NCBI GenBank assembly: GCA_945872195.1
Contig: CAMBZO010000121.1
Span: forward strand, 1-7,548
DNA: 7,548 bases
DNA from: Akkermansia muciniphila
GTDB lineage: Bacteria; Verrucomicrobiota; Verrucomicrobiia; Limisphaerales; SXTU01
Reading direction: 5' to 3'
Both the position numbers and the translations under genes were made by a program. A model generated the notes under the pieces. That model was not told where the DNA came from and did not search any database. It worked only from the letters and a program-made list of their open reading frames with translations. How positions within the stretch are numbered: position 1 is the stretch's first letter; every line of letters begins with the position of its first letter. Below, piece after piece: positions 1-6,036 of the stretch.

Positions 1-1101
1 ACCGTCACTCAAGTCGTCACTAATACCGTCGCGCAGAAGTTTGATTGGAACGCCGTCGAGTCCGACGACTACAAGAAATACATCGCCAACCTCCGCGCCA
101 TCGGCTGCCCGGAGGAGACCATCCGCGACATCATCACCGCCGACGTCAATAAACTCTACGACGCCAAGCGCAAAGCCCTCGCGGGTCCAAAGAAGAAATA
201 CGAATTTTGGAAACCCGGCATGATGCTCGGCGCTCCCGCTGATCCCGAACGCACCGAAAAGGAACGCGCCCTCAACAAAGAGAAACGCCTCCTCCTCACC
301 GACCTCCTCGGCTCCGCCCCCGAAGACAAACCCGACCTCCTCGCCGGCGTCTCCTCCCAGTTGGACGCCATGTTCGACTTCCTCCCCACCGAGAAGCGCA
401 CCAAGGTGATGGAGCTGATGCAGGACATGCAGACCAAGATGCAGAAGGCCATGGAGAATGGCGCGCCCGACCCGGAGGACATGCGCAAAGTCATGAAGGA
501 TATCGAGACCGAGATTGGCCGCGTGCTCACGCCCGAGGAGTTGCTGGATTACAACCTTCGCTTCTCCACAACCGCGACTATGATGCGCTCCCAACTCTCC
601 GGCTTCGAGCCGAATGAGCAGGAGTTCCTCGAACTCTACAAGAAGCGCAAGGCCTACGACGACGAGTTCGGCGGGGCTTTCGGCGGTGCCAACCTCAAGG
701 GCGAGGAGAAAGCCAAGCAGGACACAGCCAAGAAGGCCCTCGAAGAGTCGGTGAAGGCCCAGCTCGGCGATGAGCGCTACGCCGACTACAAGCGCTCCGA
801 GGATTTTGCCTACCAAGCCATGTTCCGCGCCGCCAGCCGCGAGGGCTTGGGCAAGGACGCCGCCGTCAAAGCCTACGACATGAAGAAGGCCGCCGAGGAC
901 CAGGCCACCGCGATCCGCACCGACAAAAGTCTCTCCTCCGACCAGCGCACCGCTGCGCTGCGCGGCATCCGCGACGAGACGGAGCGCTCTGTGAAAGGCG
1001 TCCTCGGCGAGAAGGGCTTCACCAGCTACGAGCGCAACAACGGCGCCTACTGGCTTAAGGGCATCGCCCCTGACGCCCCCACCCCGACGAAGCAGCCCTG
1101 A
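1..1101 (+). CDS. Hypothetical protein, 5'-partial, verrucomicrobial GCPEETIRDII-type
   Basis: The frame is open from the first base of the window to a TGA at 1099-1101, giving 366 residues without the true N-terminus. The first ATG, at 220, is not the start, because the codons before it encode the most family-like part: residues 24-53 contain YKKYIANLRAIGCPEETIRD followed by IITADVNKLY. I remember this motif from uncharacterised Verrucomicrobia proteins but know no function for it. The rest is charged and probably mostly helical, with many Lys, Glu and Ala and few Cys. Two related segments, LGDERYADYKR (about 255-265) and LGEKGFTSYER (about 335-345), each followed by an aromatic AY pair, suggest a degenerate internal repeat. 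The tail is Pro/Thr-rich. A signal peptide cannot be judged because the start is missing. larC begins 22 bp downstream, so co-transcription is possible. The coding call is firm and the function unknown. Confidence 0.85.
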   Translation, partial: TVTQVVTNTVAQKFDWNAVESDDYKKYIANLRAIGCPEETIRDIITADVNKLYDAKRKALAGPKKKYEFWKPGMMLGAPADPERTEKERALNKEKRLLLTDLLGSAPEDKPDLLAGVSSQLDAMFDFLPTEKRTKVMELMQDMQTKMQKAMENGAPDPEDMRKVMKDIETEIGRVLTPEELLDYNLRFSTTATMMRSQLSGFEPNEQEFLELYKKRKAYDDEFGGAFGGANLKGEEKAKQDTAKKALEESVKAQLGDERYADYKRSEDFAYQAMFRAASREGLGKDAAVKAYDMKKAAEDQATAIRTDKSLSSDQRTAALRGIRDETERSVKGVLGEKGFTSYERNNGAYWLKGIAPDAPTPTKQP

Positions 1102-1123
1102 CATCTCGGAACGCGCCGCCAGC

Positions 1124-2472
<1,349 letters not shown>

Positions 2473-2479
<7 letters not shown>

Positions 2480-2491
2480 GGCGCCTGCCGC
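2473..2491 (+). terminator. GC-rich hairpin at larC stop, in the larC/rsm22 convergent gap
   Basis: GCGGTAGG (2473-2480) can pair with CCTGCCGC (2484-2491) across a 3-nt GCG loop. This is an 8-bp stem with one G-U pair in the rightward transcript; the leftward transcript would have one C-A mismatch instead. It overlaps the larC TAG and lies in the 19-bp gap between two convergent genes, where a terminator is expected. There is no U-tract after it in either direction, so intrinsic termination is uncertain. It may instead protect or pause the 3' end. Confidence 0.35.
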
Positions 2492-2498
2492 CACCGGA

Positions 2499-3521
2499 TC
2501 AGGGGACCGTCGCTTCCACCGCTTCCACGCGCTCGCCGGTCACGGCGCACTTCACCAGCAGCACCGGCTCCTCGTCCCGCAGCCGTTTGAAGACCGCCGG
2601 CGCGTCGCGCTTCTGAAGCGTCAGGTCACGCACGCCATTGGCTTCGCAACTGAACAGCTTCGCGAAGCCTTTATAAACTCGCGGCGTGCCGATGACGCGT
2701 GACCAGCCGGAGAAGTTTTCCTCCCCCTTCCGCAAGCCCTTCCGCTCCAGCGCCAGGAAACTGTAGGGAAGACTCCGCAAATCAATGCCCATCCGCTGCC
2801 CGAATCGCACCCAGTTCCCGTCCGCCATGAGGCCGGCTGGCGGCGCGGCGAAGTTGTGGCACCAGTGCCGTTCGTTGCCGGCAGTGAGCAGTCCGCACGC
2901 GGCCTGATGCGTGCACGGCGCGACTACTGCGAACTCCTCACACAACCGCTCGCGCATCGCGATGAGTGCCCGGCTGTCCGCGTGCGTGCCCGGTTCCACC
3001 CACAGCACGGCGTCGGCGCGGCGGGCGAGTTGCAGCAGGGCTTCGCGTTCGGCGTCCGGGAGTTCGTTCAACACATGACTCAGCAAGAGCAGGCCGATGC
3101 GCCCGGACTCCGGCACGCCGGAGTTCACCGCGACTGTCGGAAACACCGTTCTCGCCCGGTCGGCGGCGAACTGCATCGCGAGCGGCGAGCGGTCGAACAC
3201 CCGGAGCGCGGAGACGTTTTCTGTCCCCAATTCACGCAGCACGCACCGGCCCGCGATGCCGCTGCCGCAGCCCCAGTCCAGCACGTCGCCCGGTGGCGGC
3301 GTCCACCCTCGGAGCTTCAGCTCCGCCAGCACCGCGTCCCACTTCCACGCGATGCGCTGGGCGAAGGTAAGGTCGTAGTTCGCGAGATCCCCGCGCGACT
3401 GCCAATACGCGCCTGCCGCGCCCGCGCCGGAGAGAAAGCCGTCGCGCAGCCGCTCCAGTGTGGCCCAATCGAGCGTTTCCCAAGTCGTTTCCTCGTGCGT
3501 CATGTGGCAGACAGATAGCAT
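2499..3521 (-). CDS. Rsm22/METTL17-like small-ribosomal-subunit methyltransferase-family protein
   Basis: The 340-residue product belongs to the Rsm22 family, SAM-methyltransferase-fold proteins whose mitochondrial members (yeast Rsm22, human METTL17) act in small-subunit assembly and carry a [4Fe-4S] cluster. The SAM motif I is VLDWGCGSGIAG (80-91), followed by LLSHVLNELPD (146-156) and VEPGTHADSRALI (175-187), a family signature. Four cysteines fit the cluster: C203, C209 and C221, in a CTHQAAC...HWCHNF pattern, and the distant C292 after SRVIGTPRVYKG. The C-terminal β-rich segment with QKRDAP (303-308) also matches. Whether bacterial members methylate rRNA is not settled. Two starts are possible: ATG at 3519-3521, or an in-frame ATG at 3501-3503 giving MTHEETTW, which looks equally natural. 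Neither has a Shine-Dalgarno sequence. The gene converges on larC with 19 bp between and follows the STAS gene by 69 bp. Confidence 0.88.
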   Translation of the reverse strand: MLSVCHMTHEETTWETLDWATLERLRDGFLSGAGAAGAYWQSRGDLANYDLTFAQRIAWKWDAVLAELKLRGWTPPPGDVLDWGCGSGIAGRCVLRELGTENVSALRVFDRSPLAMQFAADRARTVFPTVAVNSGVPESGRIGLLLLSHVLNELPDAEREALLQLARRADAVLWVEPGTHADSRALIAMRERLCEEFAVVAPCTHQAACGLLTAGNERHWCHNFAAPPAGLMADGNWVRFGQRMGIDLRSLPYSFLALERKGLRKGEENFSGWSRVIGTPRVYKGFAKLFSCEANGVRDLTLQKRDAPAVFKRLRDEEPVLLVKCAVTGERVEAVEATVP

Positions 3522-3590
3522 CCCCGCGCCCCCGAGGGAATCCGGGATGCCAGTGCCAACAGCTTGCAGCCGCCCATTGGATGCTAGGGT

Positions 3591-4142
3591 TCAAACTCGC
3601 TCCGACTTGCTGCCCGGCCCGCCCGCCTCCGCCTCCTGCTTCGCCACGTCCTCGGCGAAGAACTTCGCCACGTCCTTGAACTTCGCCACGTTCTCCGGGT
3701 TCAGCTCCATGAGCACCTGATGGGCTTCGAGACAGTTGCGGGACAGCTCCAGCTTCGATGCCCCGGCGGACTCGACGGCGGCGAAGTTGAGCTGCTCCGG
3801 GCTGCTGCCCTGCACGACGCGGAAGCACTGGAGCACGCCGAGGTTGTCAATCAGGTCGGCGACCTTGGGCGAGGGGTTCAGCAGCTCAATGGTCCGCTGC
3901 TCGGGCGGGAGATTATCGGCGGAGAGACGGGTGCCGAGGCTGGCGAGCACGCCCAGGAACGTGCTGTCCATGATGGGACACGCCGCGAGGTCCACGATGA
4001 ACCGCTGCGCCCCGCGCGCGCGCGACTCGTTGACGAGTCGCTTGAAGTCCACGCTGGACGCGAAGTTCGCGCGTCCGGAAATCTTCACGCAGACGGTGTC
4101 GCCGACACGGGCGGCGAGGAGGGTGGGGGAGGGCGAGGTCAT
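3591..4142 (-). CDS. STAS-domain protein (anti-sigma-factor antagonist-like) with C-terminal extension
   Basis: Residues about 8-115 of this 183-residue product form a STAS domain like that of SpoIIAA/RsbV, small cytoplasmic proteins that bind anti-sigma kinases or other partners according to their phosphorylation. The β-strand RFIVDLAACPIMDSTFLGVL (47-66) aligns with the SpoIIAA stretch ending MDSSGLG; T61 stands where the phosphorylated serine sits, with S60 just before it. Beyond the domain is a 55- to 60-residue tail with LEAHQVLMELNPENVAKFKD (138-157), probably helical and charged. It is too ordered to be random, and I recall similar tails on verrucomicrobial STAS proteins. No kinase or phosphatase partner is encoded nearby, so the pathway is unknown. 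The ATG lacks a Shine-Dalgarno sequence. The domain call is firm and the regulatory role inferred. Confidence 0.87.
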   Translation of the reverse strand: MTSPSPTLLAARVGDTVCVKISGRANFASSVDFKRLVNESRARGAQRFIVDLAACPIMDSTFLGVLASLGTRLSADNLPPEQRTIELLNPSPKVADLIDNLGVLQCFRVVQGSSPEQLNFAAVESAGASKLELSRNCLEAHQVLMELNPENVAKFKDVAKFFAEDVAKQEAEAGGPGSKSERV

Positions 4143-4208
4143 TCAGTCACGGCATCGGAGTGCTGGAGTTGAGACGGCTCTGAGCGGGCCACTCGCAACG
4201 CGCCGGCC

Positions 4209-4231
4209 GCAAGCCGCCAGCACGGGCTTGC
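4209..4231 (-). terminator. Hairpin between holA and the STAS gene
   Basis: GCAAGCC (4209-4215) and GGCTTGC (4225-4231) form a perfect 7-bp stem with a 9-nt loop, about 40 bp after the holA stop in the leftward transcript. There is no U-tract, and the flanks are GC-rich. It could be a weak or factor-dependent terminator, an mRNA-end stabiliser, or a dispersed palindromic repeat; sequence alone does not decide. Confidence 0.35.
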
Positions 4232-4240
4232 CACGCGCTC

Positions 4241-4267
4241 ATTCCCCATTCCCCATTCCCCATTCCC
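4241..4267. repeat. Heptad tandem repeat (ATTCCCC family) after holA
   Basis: Three perfect ATTCCCC units (4241-4261) are followed by a six-base partial unit ATTCCC (4262-4267). In the holA direction the repeat reads GGGGAAT and starts 1-2 bases after the TGA at 4269-4271. It is non-coding, inside the 126-bp gap between holA and the STAS gene. It has the same 7-bp period as the arrays at 1977-1997 and 7132-7166 but an unrelated sequence. Confidence 0.9.
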
Positions 4268-4268
4268 T

Positions 4269-5414
4269 TCACTTCGCCACCTCTTCCTTCCGCACGATTT
4301 GCGTCAGCGTCTGCTGCAACACCAGCGACTCGTCGAGGCCACTGCTCACCAGCTTCATGTTGCACTGGAGTAGCAGGTCCATCGCGCGGATCAGCTCGGC
4401 GGACGAATACTTCTTCGACTGCGGGAGCGCGCGAAAGAGCACGTAGGGGTTCATCGCCAGCGGGTTGATGCGCTTGTCCTCGGGCAACGCGTCGGCCGGG
4501 ACACGTTCGAGCTGCGCCTTGAACCGGGTGTAATCTCCATCGGCTTTCAGCCAGCCGGCTTTAATCATCTCCTGAAGAAAAATCATCACGCGCACTTTCG
4601 AGATGAGTCCGTAGAGCAGGCCGATCTCGGACTTCTTGCCGACCTTGAGCCGGACTTCCCACAGCTCCTCGTCCAGCGTCTTGAGCAGCACCGGGAGATT
4701 GCGGTCGCCCAGCGCGTCGGCCAGGGCGAAGGCGCGGGCCTGCTTGTTGCGCGTGACGATGGCGTCCACGTCTGCCAGCGCGATGTCCGCGCGCGCGCCC
4801 ACGTAGGCGGCGAGCTTCTCGACCTCACTGTGGAGCTGCGCCGCGTGCGGGCCGACATTGGCGACGAGCTTGGCGAGGGCTTCGGAGGAAATCTCCTTCT
4901 TCAACGCCTTGAGTTTCTTGTAGGCGAGGTCTTCGGCTTGGTCGGCCCAATTGCGGTCGTCGAGCGAGATCGCGGCGAAGTGCTCGACCGTGCCGAGCTT
5001 CTCCAAGGTTTTGTAAAACGTCTTGCGCTTGTCCGTCTTGCCGGCGCTGACAAGCAGCCGCACGCCGTCCCAGCGGAAGGTCTTCAGCTCCGCCGCGAGT
5101 TCCGCGAGCGCCTCCGTCACCGTGGCGGACGCAGACGTGCGGTCGTCACCGAGGAAGCTGCAATCCTTGAGCCACACGACCTTGCCGCCGCCGAAGAACG
5201 GGAGTGTCTGGAGCGCCTCGCGGAGCTTGCCAAGCGCCTTGAGCGCCTCACCGCTGTTGCCGACGGCGGCGTCAATTGTCTCGTGGTCCATGCCGCCGAC
5301 CTCGCCGCACCACTTGTCGAAGAGCTGCCGCGCGCGCTGCTTCACCGCGAAGTCCTCATCGCCGTGCAGGAGGGCGACGGGGGAGGGCGCGGTGGGTTGG
5401 GCGGGTGCGGGCAT
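4269..5414 (-). CDS. holA: DNA polymerase III delta subunit (clamp loader)
   Basis: HolA is the delta subunit of the replicative clamp loader; it opens the beta sliding clamp and works with gamma/tau and delta-prime at the replication fork. The 381-residue product (E. coli delta is 343) begins with a Pro/Ala-rich leader and then the family start PVALLHGDEDF (12-22). It continues with LREALQTLPFFGGGKVVWLK (64-83), the region corresponding to the clamp-contacting part of delta. A degenerate AAA+-type segment follows, with LLVSAGKTDKRKTFYKTLEK (120-139), then the lid-like HSEVEKLAAYVG (195-206) and the C-terminal collar domain with ALADALGDRNLPVLLKTLDE (230-249). Overall order and motifs fit Pfam DNA_pol3_delta. 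The start ATG at 5412-5414 has no Shine-Dalgarno sequence. The gene lies 87 bp after the DUF151 gene, with an inverted repeat in the gap. Delta genes are essential, so this chromosomal segment is likely core genome. Confidence 0.93.
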   Translation of the reverse strand: MPAPAQPTAPSPVALLHGDEDFAVKQRARQLFDKWCGEVGGMDHETIDAAVGNSGEALKALGKLREALQTLPFFGGGKVVWLKDCSFLGDDRTSASATVTEALAELAAELKTFRWDGVRLLVSAGKTDKRKTFYKTLEKLGTVEHFAAISLDDRNWADQAEDLAYKKLKALKKEISSEALAKLVANVGPHAAQLHSEVEKLAAYVGARADIALADVDAIVTRNKQARAFALADALGDRNLPVLLKTLDEELWEVRLKVGKKSEIGLLYGLISKVRVMIFLQEMIKAGWLKADGDYTRFKAQLERVPADALPEDKRINPLAMNPYVLFRALPQSKKYSSAELIRAMDLLLQCNMKLVSSGLDESLVLQQTLTQIVRKEEVAK

Positions 5415-5436
5415 CGGTGGAGAAAGTGATTAGCAA

Positions 5437-5486
5437 TCAGTGTTCAGCGAGAGCGACGCGGGGGTGGGTGGGTGACTGAACACTGA
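5437..5486. repeat. Inverted repeat (CAGTGTTCAG family) in DUF151-holA gap
   Basis: TCAGTGTTCAG (5437-5447) and its exact reverse complement CTGAACACTGA (5476-5486) flank a 28-bp centre that holds GGGGGTGGGTGGG (5460-5472) on the + strand. The arms carry the same 10-base word found in the larC heptad array at 1987-1996. In the leftward transcript this could fold as an 11-bp stem between DUF151 and holA, but no U-tract follows. I see no target-site duplication, so a mobile origin is not shown. Confidence 0.75.
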
Positions 5487-5501
5487 AAACTTCTTCTCCG
5501 A

Positions 5502-5957
5502 TCACGCCTCTTGTTCGCCCGTCCCCTCATTCAGCTTGTCGAGATACTCGGTCATGTCGTCCACCTGATCGAAGAGCGCCTTGGCGACGAACACGGGGCG
5601 CTTGTGCGCGGCGGCGAGGGCGAGGCAGTCGCTGGGGCGGGCGTCTATCTCCACGATCTTTTTGCCCAGCTCGTTCTCCTGCTTGAGGATGAGGCGCGCG
5701 AAGTAGGTCGAGTTTTTAAGGTCGGTGATGATGACGCGCTCGACCGTGATGCCGAAGCCCTTGAAGACGTTGACCATGAGGTCGTGCGTGAGCGGGCGCT
5801 CATTGGGCTCATCGCGCAGGAACCTCTGGATAATCTGGGCGATATTGTGTTCGACCTGGATGACAAAGACCTTTTCGTCGTTACCCACGAAAATGGCGCA
5901 GCCGCTTGGGGCCGGGAGAAGGCCGCGTATCTGCACGGGCACCACTTCGTTCTTCAT
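5502..5957 (-). CDS. DUF151/BFN-domain bifunctional nuclease family protein
   Basis: The 151-residue product is almost entirely one BFN (DUF151) domain. Characterised members are described as having both RNase and DNase activity; bacterial roles are poorly defined. Visible family features are FVIQVEHNIAQIIQRFL (31-47), ERPLTHDLM (53-61), the strand VERVIITDLKNSTYFARLIL (72-91), the signature IDARPSDCLALAAAHKRPVF (104-123) and FVAKALFDQ (123-131), followed by an acidic tail. Length and motif order are normal. The ATG at 5955-5957 has no Shine-Dalgarno sequence, but a good promoter-like pair ends 6 bp before it, which would give a leaderless or nearly leaderless mRNA. It follows the PSD1 gene by 79 bp and precedes holA by 87 bp. 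The family call is secure; the biochemical activity is inferred from the family. Confidence 0.93.
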   Translation of the reverse strand: MKNEVVPVQIRGLLPAPSGCAIFVGNDEKVFVIQVEHNIAQIIQRFLRDEPNERPLTHDLMVNVFKGFGITVERVIITDLKNSTYFARLILKQENELGKKIVEIDARPSDCLALAAAHKRPVFVAKALFDQVDDMTEYLDKLNEGTGEQEA

Positions 5958-5963
5958 GGGGTA

Positions 5964-5992
5964 AGTCTAGGCGTGATGCGCTGGCGTGACAA
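5964..5992 (-). promoter_or_regulatory. Candidate sigma-70-type promoter for the DUF151 gene, possibly leaderless
   Basis: Read leftward, TTGTCA (5992-5987) and TAGACT (5969-5964) are separated by exactly 17 bp, matching TTGACA at 5 of 6 and TATAAT at 4 of 6 positions. The -10 box ends 6 bp before the DUF151 ATG, so transcription would begin at or next to the start codon. This agrees with the missing Shine-Dalgarno sequence. It is a visual match only. Confidence 0.4.
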
Positions 5993-6036
5993 GGGACTCG
6001 TGGCAAAGGACGAGGATCGAGGCCCCACAGGAAAAC

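Noticed and set aside
220..222. ATG as start of the leftmost gene.
   Set aside because: All 73 codons upstream are open and contain the most conserved-looking motif of the protein; the real start lies outside the window.
4241..4267. CRISPR-like array.
   Set aside because: Units are 7 bp, contiguous and without spacers; no cas gene is nearby.
4830..5429. Long + strand open frame opposite holA; also 5511-6101 opposite DUF151 and 3736-4446 opposite the STAS gene.
   Set aside because: High-GC antisense shadows with Arg/Ala/Glu-biased products and no family motifs, lying opposite well-recognised genes.
5460..5472. G-quadruplex in GGGGGTGGGTGGG.
   Set aside because: Only three runs of three or more G are present; a four-stranded structure would need a split first run or two-layer stacking, so I do not list it as a feature.
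5437..5486. Complete insertion sequence or MITE.
   Set aside because: No target-site duplication or transposase is visible, and 50 bp with short arms is too little evidence for mobility.
5997..6014. Small hairpin CTCGT/ACGAG after the PSD1 stop as a terminator.
   Set aside because: Only a 5-bp stem with an 8-nt loop and no U-tract; too likely by chance.
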